A stretch of DNA of 64,000 nucleotides from Parapedobacter indicus (GCF_900113765.1 NZ_FOQO01000003.1:591590-655589); one strand, 5' to 3'; counted from the first letter of the stretch, positions 8,933-18,268 are shown. A program made the numbers and translations. Notes: generated by a model from the sequence alone, not told the origin.

Positions 8933-11900
8933 ATGAGAAAAAAACTATTTCTTACCGCAACCAGCGCCGTGTTGCTGCAGCTCCCCTTAGTCGGCGTTGT
9001 GCATGCACACGCCAGATCTGGTCATGCTGAACTCGTTTGGCAGCAACCGCAGGAGCCCGTAACGGGCCGTGTGACAAACGAAGCCGGCGAGCCGCTGGCA
9101 GGCGTAAGTGTTTCGGTAAAAGGAACCCAGCAGCGTTCCAGCACGAATAACAACGGTGAATTCCAGATTCAGGCGGGGGGAGCCGCCGACGTGCTGGTAT
9201 TTAGTTATGTAGGATACGAAAACAAAGAAGTTTCCGTCGGACCGCAACGAACGGTACTTATCCAACTGGCAACGGCCGAAACCGCCATTGATGAGGTCGT
9301 CGTGGTAGGCTACGGTGCGCAATCAAAGCGGAAGATATCGACTGCGGTAAGCAAAGTCTCCGGCAGCAGCATCAACCATTTGCCGGTTACCACGCCAGGG
9401 AATGCCTTGGCAGGGATGGCCGCAGGTGTACAGGTCCAATCCGGTGGCGGCGATACGCCCGGACAAGCGCCTACCATCCGAATCCGGGGCATCGGATCAC
9501 TCGGCGGGGGAAACGCACCCCTTTATGTCGTGGATGGCTACCCCCTTCAGGACGCATCGCACTTTTCCCGGATCAGCCCGTCAGACATCGAATCGATTGA
9601 AGTGCTCAAAGACGCCGCGTCAGCTTCCATCTATGGGTCGCGGGCAGCCAACGGGGTTATACTGGTAACCACGAAACGTGGAAAATCCGGAAAAACCACC
9701 TTCAATGTCAATGCCTATTCGGGTTTGCAGCAGGTTTACCGGAAAATGGAGATGATGAATGCCCAAGAATACCTCCAGTATGCCAAAGATGCACGCAATG
9801 CCAGCGGACTGGATTATCCCGATGTATTTGACACGCCTGAGCAGCTCGCCAATACCGACTGGCAGGACGTTATTTTCCAGAGCGCTCCCATGTCTGAATT
9901 CCGTTTGCAGGCGCTTGGAGGAAACGAAAAGGTACAATTCTCCATTTCAGGCAGTTACCTCGCCCAAAAAGGGACACTCAAGGGCACCGATTATAAACTC
10001 GCCTCGATGCGTACCAATCTCGACGCTGCCTTGTCGGATCGGTTAAAAATCGGCGTCAATTTCGCTCCGTCGGTCTCGATCCGTCACCAGCAGCCCCTCC
10101 CCGGCGTTAGTGGACCCGCTTCGTACGTTCCGGTATATGCTGCGCTATTAATGCCTCCCGTCGTTTCGGCACGTTTGCCCAACGGCGACTATGGGCAGAA
10201 CAACGTGATGCCGTTTACCCAATATGGGTTCGCCGAAACCGGCATCCATAACCCGCTCGCGGTACTTGAATTGAATGAAAACCGACAGAATACGCTGAAC
10301 TTGTTCAACAATGCGTACCTAAGCTGGCAGCCCATAGACGGGTTGGAAATAAAAACACAAGGTGGAGCAACGGTTTCTGCCCTTACGAATCAAACCTATA
10401 TCCCGTCGACACTTGCATATGCAACATCGCCATTTGCCAACCTGTCGACCCCCAGTTTAGCCGGCATTCAAAGCCAGACCAACAGCGGAAGAAATATCGA
10501 CTGGGTGTGGGAAAACACGGCTACCTATACCCGGAATTTCAACGACGTGCATAACCTGTCGGGTTTGCTGTTATTCTCCATGCAAAAAACCGACAATCAA
10601 CTGGTTGCCAGCACAGGGCGGATCGGATCGTTTTCAAATGACATTATTACCAATCCCACAGCGGCCACCGAGCAGATCGGATCGTTGACGTATGGCCGCA
10701 GCAGTTTCCTATCCTATGCGGCGCGCGTCAATTACGACTACAAGGATAAATACATACTCATGGCATCGGTCCGGACCGACGCTTCATCGCGTTTTGGCCC
10801 GCAGAACCGATTCGGCGTTTTCCAATCATATGCCGCGGCATGGCGGATCAGCGAAGAATCGTTCATGGAATCCCAACAGCTTTTCAACGAGTTGAAACTC
10901 CGGGCAAGCTACGGTGAAACCGGTAACGCCAACATCGGCGATAACACCTGGATGAGCAGCGTGATTGCCCGAAACTATAGCTTCGGCGACGCACGGGTAC
11001 CCGGAACGATTCTGCAGGGACTGCAAAACGAAAACCTGACCTGGGAAAAAAACAAGCAGGTGAACCTGGGCTTGGATGCCGCTTTCCTCGATAACCGGAT
11101 TTACCTGACGGTGGATGTATACCGGAAAAATACCGCGGGCATGCTGTTTTCGAAAGAACTGCCTGCTATCGTAGGCTACGCCACTTCGTTTTATACGAAC
11201 ATCGGAAAACTGCAAAACGATGGTTTTGAAGTCGACCTGCAAACCACTAACCTGGAAGGTGCTTTTTCTTGGTCCACCAACCTGAATCTGAGTTTCAACC
11301 GGACCAAGGTACTTGATCTGGGTGGACGTGAATCACTCAACGCCTTGGCAGGAACCCCCGGATGGCCCAACGTATACAAGGTCGAAGTAGGCCAACCACT
11401 GGGTAACATGTACGGATTTATCATCGACGGTGTCGTCCGCAATGAGGCTCAGTTGAATGGGAACCCGCAATGGCCCGGATCTACGGTCGGCTCCTATCAG
11501 ATTAGGGACGTCGACGGAAACGGCACTATCAACGAGGGCGACCGGACCCTGCTAGGGAACGGATTGCCGGATTTTGTCTACGGGATGACCAATACACTTG
11601 CCTATAAGAATTTTGATCTCAGTATCGTGATACAGGGCGTATTGGGCAGCAACGTCATCAACGGCGCTTCGCGCCATACGGAACTGTGGGTCGGCAGATT
11701 CAACACCGTCAAGGGGATGGCAAACAACTATTTTGACCCCGCCAATCCGGATCGGGATGTCAAATACGCTCGGGTTGGGCCACGCACCGGCTTTTCAACG
11801 GCGGGCGAACTCCACACCTATGCCGTCTACAACGGGTCCTTCCTGCGCGTACGGAACCTAACGCTCGGATACAACCTCTCCGAACGGATTGCCCAAAAGC

Positions 11901-12079
11901 TGCGGTTCAGTTCAGCACGGATATACGTCGCCGGACAAAATCTTCTTACGGTATCGGATTACCCCGGGTTTAATCCCGAACCCAGTATGTACGGAGACTC
12001 CGTTTACCAGCCCGGATCGGACCAAGGTACCTATCCATCAAACCGCAGTTACCTGTTAGGGATTAATTTTGGATTTTAA
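8933..12079 (+). CDS. SusC/RagA family TonB-linked outer-membrane transporter (no STN domain)
   Basis: 1048 residues. A signal peptide (about 1-26) is followed directly by a carboxypeptidase-regulatory-like domain (VTGRVTNEAGEPLAGVSVSV), a TonB-box region (AIDEVVVVGYG), a plug with the SusC signature (IEVLKDAASASIYGSRAANG) and a 22-strand-type barrel ending in the aromatic LLGINFGF. It imports oligosaccharide into the periplasm with its SusD partner, the next gene 17 bases downstream. Unlike the other two SusC proteins in the window it lacks the STN signalling domain, in keeping with control by the AraC regulator instead of a sigma/anti-sigma pair. Confidence 0.95.
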   Translation: MRKKLFLTATSAVLLQLPLVGVVHAHARSGHAELVWQQPQEPVTGRVTNEAGEPLAGVSVSVKGTQQRSSTNNNGEFQIQAGGAADVLVFSYVGYENKEVSVGPQRTVLIQLATAETAIDEVVVVGYGAQSKRKISTAVSKVSGSSINHLPVTTPGNALAGMAAGVQVQSGGGDTPGQAPTIRIRGIGSLGGGNAPLYVVDGYPLQDASHFSRISPSDIESIEVLKDAASASIYGSRAANGVILVTTKRGKSGKTTFNVNAYSGLQQVYRKMEMMNAQEYLQYAKDARNASGLDYPDVFDTPEQLANTDWQDVIFQSAPMSEFRLQALGGNEKVQFSISGSYLAQKGTLKGTDYKLASMRTNLDAALSDRLKIGVNFAPSVSIRHQQPLPGVSGPASYVPVYAALLMPPVVSARLPNGDYGQNNVMPFTQYGFAETGIHNPLAVLELNENRQNTLNLFNNAYLSWQPIDGLEIKTQGGATVSALTNQTYIPSTLAYATSPFANLSTPSLAGIQSQTNSGRNIDWVWENTATYTRNFNDVHNLSGLLLFSMQKTDNQLVASTGRIGSFSNDIITNPTAATEQIGSLTYGRSSFLSYAARVNYDYKDKYILMASVRTDASSRFGPQNRFGVFQSYAAAWRISEESFMESQQLFNELKLRASYGETGNANIGDNTWMSSVIARNYSFGDARVPGTILQGLQNENLTWEKNKQVNLGLDAAFLDNRIYLTVDVYRKNTAGMLFSKELPAIVGYATSFYTNIGKLQNDGFEVDLQTTNLEGAFSWSTNLNLSFNRTKVLDLGGRESLNALAGTPGWPNVYKVEVGQPLGNMYGFIIDGVVRNEAQLNGNPQWPGSTVGSYQIRDVDGNGTINEGDRTLLGNGLPDFVYGMTNTLAYKNFDLSIVIQGVLGSNVINGASRHTELWVGRFNTVKGMANNYFDPANPDRDVKYARVGPRTGFSTAGELHTYAVYNGSFLRVRNLTLGYNLSERIAQKLRFSSARIYVAGQNLLTVSDYPGFNPEPSMYGDSVYQPGSDQGTYPSNRSYLLGINFGF

Positions 12080-12096
12080 CGTCAAGGAGAAGAATC

Positions 12097-13524
12097 ATGA
12101 AAAAAATACGAGTTGTCGCTGCATTAGCCTGCTGCTGGACTACCTTATCAATGGTTAGCTGCACGGATTTTGTCGACTTAAAATACCCCACGATTGTGGG
12201 TCAGGATCAATATTACAACACGCAGAGTGATTTTCAGGCAGCGGTAAATGGCCTCTATGCAAGCCTCCGCCCGGTGTATAACGACTTCCATACGTTGGCC
12301 GAGCTACCGTCTGACAATACGCAAGCCAACGACTATACCCTGGGGCTGTTGTCTCTTGACCAGATGACCTGGCTGGACAATAATACCAACATACAAAACC
12401 TTTGGCTCAATTCATACCGGGTAATCGGACAAGCCAATACCATCCTGGCCCGGATAAATGGCATATCCATGGATGAAAACGTGAAGGCCCGCTTTATCGC
12501 AGAAGCCAAGTTTATACGGGCATTGATGTATTTCAACCTCGTTCGTTTTTTCGGCGACGTTCCCCTGGTAGTCAACGAAATCAAAACCGAAGCGGAAGCA
12601 TACGGATACCTGCGCGAATCGGTACAGGTAGTTTATGATCAAATTGAGCTGGATTTAACAGATGCAATTGCGATATTGCCGTCCGTGGGACAAGTGGAAA
12701 ACGATGGTAGGGCTACCAAAGGAGCCGCCCAAGGTCTGTTGGGAACGGTTTACGTCGCGCAGCGTTCGTTTGAAGAAGCGTTACCCATATTGGCCGAATT
12801 GATTGGAGATGGTCATTATAAGCTTTTGGATGACTACGAAGCGCTATTCCTCGCGTCTAACAAGAACAATGAGGAAATGCTGTTTTCAATACAATACCAT
12901 AGTAATGGCAATGCGGAGGGCTCAAACTTCTCGATTTTGTTTGCACCTTTCGGATCGGGAACGGAGATTACCTCGGGGGGTAACCCCGCGCAGGTGAACG
13001 AAGGTACACAAGATCTCTGGGACGCCTTTGAGGAGGGCGATGCCCGCAAGCCGGTCGCCATTGCGAAGTACTCGCCTACCGGCGTGTATTATACCCGCAA
13101 GTTCCTCGATAAACCCACGGCAAACTACGAAGCAAGCAACAACTGGCCGGTTTTACGGTATGCCGACGTAAAGCTGCTCTACGCTGAAACGCTGAACGAA
13201 CTAGGTAGGGGATCCGACGCCATGGATGAATTGAATGACGTCCGCCGTCGTGCAGATCTTGATGGGCTGTCGGGCCTGGGCCAAGCAGCGCTGCGCGATG
13301 CGATCCAACGGGAGCGCCGGGTAGAACTCTGCTTCGAAGGCCATCGTTGGTTCGACCTGTTAAGAACGGGGAACATGGTGGATGTGATGAGCGCATATAA
13401 GGAAAAGGGAGTCGGCTATCAGGTAGACTCGTATGAAGTTGACTCTTATAAGGTTCTTTTGCCCATACCGTTCAGGGAACGGAGTTTAAATCCGAAGCTA
13501 ACACAAAACAATGGATATGAGTAA
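12097..13524 (+). CDS. SusD/RagB family glycan-binding lipoprotein
   Basis: 475 residues. The N-terminal signal ends at a lipobox-like LSMVSC, so the mature protein would be lipid-anchored on the outer membrane. The SusD pattern is clear: an N-terminal TPR-like region (RFIAEAKFIRALMYFNLVRFFGDVPLV) and a C-terminal block (RRVELCFEGHRWFDLLRTG) shared by SusD proteins. It would form the lid of the SusC channel and bind the incoming glycan. Its last 14 bases overlap the start of the beta-helix gene in another frame, suggesting translational coupling. Confidence 0.95.
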   Translation: MKKIRVVAALACCWTTLSMVSCTDFVDLKYPTIVGQDQYYNTQSDFQAAVNGLYASLRPVYNDFHTLAELPSDNTQANDYTLGLLSLDQMTWLDNNTNIQNLWLNSYRVIGQANTILARINGISMDENVKARFIAEAKFIRALMYFNLVRFFGDVPLVVNEIKTEAEAYGYLRESVQVVYDQIELDLTDAIAILPSVGQVENDGRATKGAAQGLLGTVYVAQRSFEEALPILAELIGDGHYKLLDDYEALFLASNKNNEEMLFSIQYHSNGNAEGSNFSILFAPFGSGTEITSGGNPAQVNEGTQDLWDAFEEGDARKPVAIAKYSPTGVYYTRKFLDKPTANYEASNNWPVLRYADVKLLYAETLNELGRGSDAMDELNDVRRRADLDGLSGLGQAALRDAIQRERRVELCFEGHRWFDLLRTGNMVDVMSAYKEKGVGYQVDSYEVDSYKVLLPIPFRERSLNPKLTQNNGYE

Positions 13525-14782
13525 ACAACATCTGTTTCTGTTAATCGCCTGGGTTATTCCCATTTTTCTAATGGCCAAGGTGCCGACGCCCAACGATTTT
13601 ACGGGAAGCGATACCGAGCGGATACAAGCGGCAATCGACGCCGCTAAAGGAACCTCTGGTAAAGTGATCATTCCCGCCGACAATGCCAACGGCAAGAATC
13701 TATGGGAGATCGATCGCGCCATCTTACTGCCCAGCGACATGACCGTCATTCTGGATAATTGCACATTGCGGCTTTCCGATAACAGCCGGGATAACCTATT
13801 CCGCAGCGATAACGTGGGCGAAGGCATCAGCCAACCGACATGGAACCGCAACATCCGCATCATCGGCGTGGGCGAAGTAAGGTTGCAGGGCGCGTTGAAC
13901 CCCCGATCGACCGGCGACAGCTTCCGCCAATTGACACTCGACACGGAGCAGGCCAAGAAAAACGGTAATTGGCGGATCAGCTATGGCAGCGATGCCGGGA
14001 AAGCCGACAGGAAGCAGACCGGCGACTGGCGCAACATCCTGATCCTGATGGGCTACGTAGATGGATTTACCTTGACGAATGTGTCCATTGAGAATACCCA
14101 CAGCTGGGCGGTCAGCTTCGAGCGGACGTTACATGCCGAGCTGACACAGATCCGGATCGACAATCGGGAAGAACTGGAGATAAACGGCCAGAAAGTAAGC
14201 GTTGCCAATAAAGACGGAATCAATTTACGCCAAGGCTGCAAGTACTTCCGTATTGACAATATCTCGGGGTATACCGGCGATGATTTTATTGCGCTATCCA
14301 ACCTCGGCAGCGGACCTGAATCGCCTGCCGCCAGTGGGGATATCACCTCTTACATGGTTACGGCCCCAACCTGGTTTGGGCCGGAAGACGATATCGAAGA
14401 GGTACATATCAGCAACATCCATTGTTCCAACCGCTACCGAGCTGTAGCGATCCGTGCTACAGACCAGGCAGGTATTCATCATGTTTTCATCAATTCATTG
14501 GTATTCCAAGCGGTGGACGGCGTGCATGAAGCCATCCTGCTGGGCGGCGGCGGATATGGAAAGCCATCGCTGCCTGGGAAGATTAATCACGTGTATGGAA
14601 TGAATATCAAGGGCACTGGCAAATGCTTGGTACGCATCGAGTCGCCCGTGCACCATTGCGGTTTGATCAACGCTGTTTACGAGGGCGAAGGCGATGGACC
14701 CATCCTCTACACGATTGACAGGGAACAAATCCAGGATTTGGAGTTACTAAACGTTATACACACAACGCATTCTGAAAACTAA
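13511..14782 (+). CDS. Right-handed beta-helix protein, glycoside hydrolase family 28-like
   Basis: 423 residues with a signal peptide (MSKQHLFLLIAWVIPIFLMA) and a repetitive beta-helix body. The opening NDFTGSDTERIQAAIDAA is the usual first turn of polygalacturonase-like proteins. NKDGINLRQGC and YTGDDFIALSN correspond to the NTDG and G-DD catalytic blocks of GH28; I do not see a clear GHG or RIK block. It is therefore a periplasmic or surface hydrolase/lyase related to GH28 with a possibly altered active site, acting on a pectin-like or other acidic glycan. ATG at 13511 overlaps the SusD gene by 14 bases; 13517 is an alternative. Confidence 0.75.
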   Translation: MDMSKQHLFLLIAWVIPIFLMAKVPTPNDFTGSDTERIQAAIDAAKGTSGKVIIPADNANGKNLWEIDRAILLPSDMTVILDNCTLRLSDNSRDNLFRSDNVGEGISQPTWNRNIRIIGVGEVRLQGALNPRSTGDSFRQLTLDTEQAKKNGNWRISYGSDAGKADRKQTGDWRNILILMGYVDGFTLTNVSIENTHSWAVSFERTLHAELTQIRIDNREELEINGQKVSVANKDGINLRQGCKYFRIDNISGYTGDDFIALSNLGSGPESPAASGDITSYMVTAPTWFGPEDDIEEVHISNIHCSNRYRAVAIRATDQAGIHHVFINSLVFQAVDGVHEAILLGGGGYGKPSLPGKINHVYGMNIKGTGKCLVRIESPVHHCGLINAVYEGEGDGPILYTIDREQIQDLELLNVIHTTHSEN

Positions 14783-14897
14783 CCTGCCGTACCAGCGCCC
14801 AATGATCCCATCAGTGCCATGGAGAAAATACGGGGGGAGGGCGGATGACAGAATTTGATACCGCACCTGTGAACCAGTATCTGGCAATAGTCGATAA

Positions 14898-14965
14898 ATG
14901 ACTTACGAAAATATAGCCGTGATCGCAGCGGAAAATCTTACTTCCGCTGCGATATTACCCTATGT
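14898..14965 (+). pseudogene. Possible 5' relic of a SemiSWEET gene
   Basis: Reading from 14898 the peptide MTYENIAVIAAENLTSAAILP closely follows the N-terminus of the intact SemiSWEET at 16454 (TYENIIGIAAGICTSIAMLP). The nucleotides also match in blocks, for example ACTTACGAAAA, ATCGCAGC and TTACCC. After the equivalent of the PQ motif the frame loses all similarity and runs into the esterase gene. Probably the left-over start of a duplicated gene. The segment is short, so chance cannot be excluded. Confidence 0.4.
14922..14953 (+). other. Perfect 12-bp inverted repeat (possible transcript hairpin)
   Basis: ATCGCAGCGGAA, an 8-base loop, then TTCCGCTGCGAT. It could form a strong stem between the beta-helix gene and the esterase gene. 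No U-tract follows on either strand, so it does not look like an intrinsic terminator; an mRNA-stabilising or processing element is possible. Confidence 0.5.
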
Positions 14966-15003
14966 GCGATTGTATTCTTACGAATTAACAGCTATATTCG
15001 TCC

Positions 15004-16401
15004 ATGATGAAGCTATCCTACTTTTTTCTAACGTCCCTGACCTACTTGTTGCACTGCAGCTATCTATTGGCTCAGGAGCGCCCGGTTTCGGAGAATAACT
15101 TTCGCGAACCGCTTTTCAAGGTCGTGGACGATATGGAAAAACGTCACCACATTACCATCCAATACGATTCAACAAAGCTGGCCGATCTGTGGGTTGACTT
15201 TGCCCAATGGCGATACCGCGGAACGCCGGCGCAGACATTGGCCAATGTCCTTGCACCCTTACCGCTGAGCTACCGCCAGCTGGATGACAGCACGTACCGC
15301 ATCACCAGCTATGAGTATTTTCGGAAACACCCGAAAGAAGGAAAGCAAGAACTCGCACAGTTGATGGCCAGTTACCAAACGTTGGCTCAATGGGAGAGCC
15401 GATCCGGCGACCTATCCTCCTGCATCCGTGAAACACTCGGCTTGCAACGCATACACCCCTCCCCAATCGCTGCAGCGATAAAAACACCCAAACGGCAATA
15501 CAATGGCTACACGGTGGAAAATATCGCCATCGAAGCGTTGCCTGGACTTTATGTAGCTGGCTCTCTTTACGTCCCGACCGGCCGTAGCGGAAAGCTGCCC
15601 GCTATGCTGTGTCCCAATGGGCATTTTGCCAGTGGGCGGTACCGACCCGATCATCAATTGAGATGTGCGATGCTTGCCAGAATGGGGGTCATCGCCCTTA
15701 GCTATGACCTGGTGGGCTATGGAGAGTCACTCCTGCAATTGGAAGAAAGTGACCATCGGCGGAGCCTGACGGCTACCGTACAACTGATCAACAACCTCCG
15801 GATGCTAGATTTTATCCACGGCCTACCAGCGGTCGACACAAGCCGGATCGGCATTACCGGTGCTTCTGGCGGAGGAAGTCAGTCCATCTTGGTAACTGCC
15901 CTGGATGATCGCATCAAATTGAGCGTACCGGTTGTTATGGTCTCGTCCTATTTCTCGGGAGGGTGTCCTTGCGAAACCGGCGCCGGGCACCACTTCTGCG
16001 GCGGAGGCACCAACAATACCGAAATTGCAGCGATGGCCGCTCCGCGTCCCCAATTGCTTATTTCGGATGGTAACGATTGGACCGCCGATTTTCCCACTAT
16101 TGATTTGCCTTATCTGAAATACGTATATGGTTTGTACGACCGAAAGAACCTGGTACAAAACATCCACCTTCCCGATGAAAAGCACGATTATGGCCCTGCT
16201 AAACGTCAAGCCATGTATGCCTTTGTTGCGGAACATTTTTCGCTGGAAATCGACACGTTGAAAGACCCCTCTGGTCACTTTTCGGAAGAAGGCTGCGTGG
16301 TGGAAGAGGAAGCGAGACTTTATGCATTTGGTATGGACGGCCAAAAACTGCCCTCCAATGCCCTGCAAGGTTTCGTCCAATTGCAAGACGCGCTGCGTTA
16401 A
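15004..16401 (+). CDS. Secreted alpha/beta hydrolase (acetyl-xylan-esterase type) with an N-terminal STN domain
   Basis: 465 residues. A signal peptide (about 1-22, ending LLAQE) is followed by a segment of about 70 residues that reads as an STN domain (LFKVVDDMEKRHHITIQY ... QTLANVLAPLPLSYRQLDDSTYRI). Residues from about 150 form an alpha/beta hydrolase: MLCPNGHFASG, YDLVGYGES, the nucleophile elbow GITGASGGGSQ, an acidic segment SDGNDW and a late His in DEKHDYG. It probably deacylates a glycan in the periplasm. An STN domain is normally found on TonB-dependent receptors and secretins, so the fusion is unusual. The ATG at 15004 is followed at once by a second in-frame ATG. Confidence 0.8.
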   Translation: MMKLSYFFLTSLTYLLHCSYLLAQERPVSENNFREPLFKVVDDMEKRHHITIQYDSTKLADLWVDFAQWRYRGTPAQTLANVLAPLPLSYRQLDDSTYRITSYEYFRKHPKEGKQELAQLMASYQTLAQWESRSGDLSSCIRETLGLQRIHPSPIAAAIKTPKRQYNGYTVENIAIEALPGLYVAGSLYVPTGRSGKLPAMLCPNGHFASGRYRPDHQLRCAMLARMGVIALSYDLVGYGESLLQLEESDHRRSLTATVQLINNLRMLDFIHGLPAVDTSRIGITGASGGGSQSILVTALDDRIKLSVPVVMVSSYFSGGCPCETGAGHHFCGGGTNNTEIAAMAAPRPQLLISDGNDWTADFPTIDLPYLKYVYGLYDRKNLVQNIHLPDEKHDYGPAKRQAMYAFVAEHFSLEIDTLKDPSGHFSEEGCVVEEEARLYAFGMDGQKLPSNALQGFVQLQDALR

Positions 16402-16453
16402 GAAGAACGGCAGAGAAAGAAACAATTTGATGTCACAGCTGTTAAGCTAGTGT

Positions 16454-16726
16454 TTGGAACTTTTCACTTACGAAAACATAATTGGTATCGCAGCAGGAAT
16501 CTGTACTTCTATTGCCATGTTACCCCAATTGATCAAGGTCATAAAAACGAAAGAAACAGCCGATCTGTCCGTCACGATGATCGGCGTACTGATCGTTGGT
16601 GTCAGCCTATGGGTCTATTACGGGTTCCTGCAAAATGAAGTCCCGATCATCCTTTCAAATTCGTTTTCGGTCGTTGTGAATTTAACACTCTTGATCTGCT
16701 GGTTCCTCTTTAGAAAGAAATCATAA
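16454..16726 (+). CDS. SemiSWEET sugar transporter
   Basis: 90 residues, three transmembrane helices, the size of bacterial SemiSWEETs, which work as dimers and let sugars cross the inner membrane along their gradient. The N-terminal helix contains the PQ motif (CTSIAMLPQLIKVIKTK). Helix 2 is VTMIGVLIVGVSLWVYYGF and helix 3 VVVNLTLLICWFLF. There is no ATG: the frame opens with TTG at 16454 directly after an in-frame TAG at 16448, so a TTG start is the only way to obtain a full first helix. It follows the esterase gene by 52 bases and probably ends the same operon. Confidence 0.85.
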   Translation: MELFTYENIIGIAAGICTSIAMLPQLIKVIKTKETADLSVTMIGVLIVGVSLWVYYGFLQNEVPIILSNSFSVVVNLTLLICWFLFRKKS

Positions 16727-16817
16727 ACCCGTTCCCAATCACACCGTCTTGCACTGAATAGGGGCGTTATCCGTATAGGCATAGATATTGTAACCATATT
16801 AGACAAATACAAAGCAT

Positions 16818-17003
16818 ATGAATGTAAAACGAATATTCGGCACCATTCTTACCATCTTGGGCATTGGAGGATTGATCTACACCGGTGCAATGGTCATCCA
16901 GCAAAGCGGACAGACGCGAGAATTAATCGTCGTTGGCATCATCGGTTTAATATTTTTTATATCCGGCATCTCGTTAATTCGCAATACCAAAGATAAAGAA
17001 TAA
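16818..17003 (+). CDS. Small two-helix membrane protein, function unknown
   Basis: 61 residues: helix 1 about residues 6-27 (IFGTILTILGIGGLIYTGAMVI), a short polar loop (QQSGQTRE), helix 2 about 36-53, and a charged tail RNTKDKE. Both ends are likely cytosolic. I do not recognise a named family. Compositionally it is a plausible gene (typical positive N-terminus, clean helices), it has an ATG start, and its stop directly abuts the stop of the convergent oxidoreductase gene at 17004. Confidence 0.65.
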   Translation: MNVKRIFGTILTILGIGGLIYTGAMVIQQSGQTRELIVVGIIGLIFFISGISLIRNTKDKE

Positions 17004-18065
17004 CTATAGCGAGATGGGCAGCTTGACCCGGGTGCCTGTACGTGCACTTTCGTAAATAGCCCTTACGATTTCAACGGACTTGCGGCCCTCTTCTCCGTTA
17101 ATAAAGGGTTCATCGCCCGTCTCTATTGCACGGATCAGATCCGCCATCTGCCTTTGGTGGCCCACAAAACTAATATCCGCCGGATTGGAAGCGCCTCCCG
17201 CAGAAGCAGTCTCTTCCTTCATCGAACTCCTTATCCGCTCGTCGACGGAATCTTCCCGTTGAAATTGCCATTTTATGAAACTGTCTTCTTCCAGGATAGC
17301 CGTCCCTTCCGTACCCATTATTTCAATGCGCTTAAGCGTACCGGGAAAAACAGCCGTCGAGCACTCAATGGTTCCCAGCGCCCCGTTTTTAAAATTCAGT
17401 GTAGCGACGATGGTATCTTCCACCTCAATATTCTTGTGCCGGATATTGGCAGCCACCGCCTGAACGGATTCAACAGGCCCCATGTACCATTGCAATAAGT
17501 CGACCGAGTGAATCCCTTGGTTCATGAGCGCTCCGCCTCCGTCATATTCCCAGGTTCCCCGCCAGCGACCCGACGCATAGTATGCCTCACTTCTGTGCCA
17601 CTTTACATACGCGCCGCCCAATACCAAATCACCGAATCTATTCTCATTCAGGGATTCTTTTAATTGGCTGCTTGCTTCGTAAAAACGCGACGGAAAGATA
17701 ACCCCTACCTTTACGCCAGCTTTGCGGGCTGCAGCCAGGATCTGGTCGCATCGTTCAACCGTTATTTCGAGGGGTTTTTCAATCAGGCAGTGTTTACCGG
17801 CTTCGATGCTCTTCAGTGCAGGTTCGAGGTGTATTCCCGAAGGCGTGCAGATGCATACGATGTCGATTTCAGCGTCAGCCAGCATGTGTTCCAACGTATG
17901 GTAAGCCGTGCAGCTATGCTGACTCGCAAACGCATCCGATTTGGGCTGGTTGACGCTATAAACCCCAATTAAACGGGCATTCGTCAGCTCAGCAATCGCT
18001 TTCGCATGAAAATGAGCAATCATTCCCGCTCCTACAATCCCAAAACCGAAATGTTTTTTTTCCAT
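17004..18065 (-). CDS. Gfo/Idh/MocA family NAD(P)-dependent oxidoreductase
   Basis: 353 residues. The N-terminal Rossmann fold begins FGIVGAGMIAHFHAKAI, with the family's EKPLEITVERCDQIL motif at about residues 95-110 supplying the substrate-binding Lys. The C-terminal alpha/beta domain carries GGALMNQGIHSVDLLQWYMG, with the conserved His and Asp. It oxidises or reduces a sugar, inositol or sugar derivative in the cytosol using NAD(P). Monocistronic and convergent with the SemiSWEET end of the operon. The substrate cannot be read from sequence. Confidence 0.92.
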   Translation of the reverse strand: MEKKHFGFGIVGAGMIAHFHAKAIAELTNARLIGVYSVNQPKSDAFASQHSCTAYHTLEHMLADAEIDIVCICTPSGIHLEPALKSIEAGKHCLIEKPLEITVERCDQILAAARKAGVKVGVIFPSRFYEASSQLKESLNENRFGDLVLGGAYVKWHRSEAYYASGRWRGTWEYDGGGALMNQGIHSVDLLQWYMGPVESVQAVAANIRHKNIEVEDTIVATLNFKNGALGTIECSTAVFPGTLKRIEIMGTEGTAILEEDSFIKWQFQREDSVDERIRSSMKEETASAGGASNPADISFVGHQRQMADLIRAIETGDEPFINGEEGRKSVEIVRAIYESARTGTRVKLPISL

Positions 18066-18138
18066 AGTAAATTCGCTTTATTGAATGATAATCAGACTTA
18101 ATTCAGCTACTCCGCCGTCAATAGAACCAAGCATCGCG

Positions 18139-18146
18139 CAAATATA
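18139..18146 (-). promoter_or_regulatory. Candidate promoter of the Gfo/Idh/MocA gene
   Basis: The minus strand reads TATATTTG (TAnnTTTG consensus), 73 bases upstream of the oxidoreductase ATG. No TTG at the usual -33 distance. Confidence 0.4.
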
Positions 18147-18205
18147 ACAGGTATCACCAAAAGGCATAGATTAGCCGGGAAATTTTACATCAAAAAAGAA
18201 GCCAT

Positions 18206-18236
18206 TTGAAAAATCCAGGCAGGCATGTTATATTTG
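18206..18236 (+). promoter_or_regulatory. Upstream of two tandem Bacteroidota-type promoters
   Basis: TTG at 18206-18208, a 20-base spacer, then TATATTTG at 18229-18236. This fits the -33/-7 consensus well and lies about 97 bases before the acyltransferase ATG. Confidence 0.55.
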
Positions 18237-18237
18237 C

Positions 18238-18268
18238 TTGGACTATGTATGCGTCGCAATTATCTTTG
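18238..18268 (+). promoter_or_regulatory. Downstream of two tandem Bacteroidota-type promoters
   Basis: TTG at 18238-18240, again a 20-base spacer, then TATCTTTG at 18261-18268, about 65 bases before the acyltransferase ATG. Confidence 0.55.

Noticed and set aside
14783..15003. The 12-bp dyad as a terminator of the SusCD operon
   Set aside because: No T-tract follows on either strand, so it was listed only as a hairpin.
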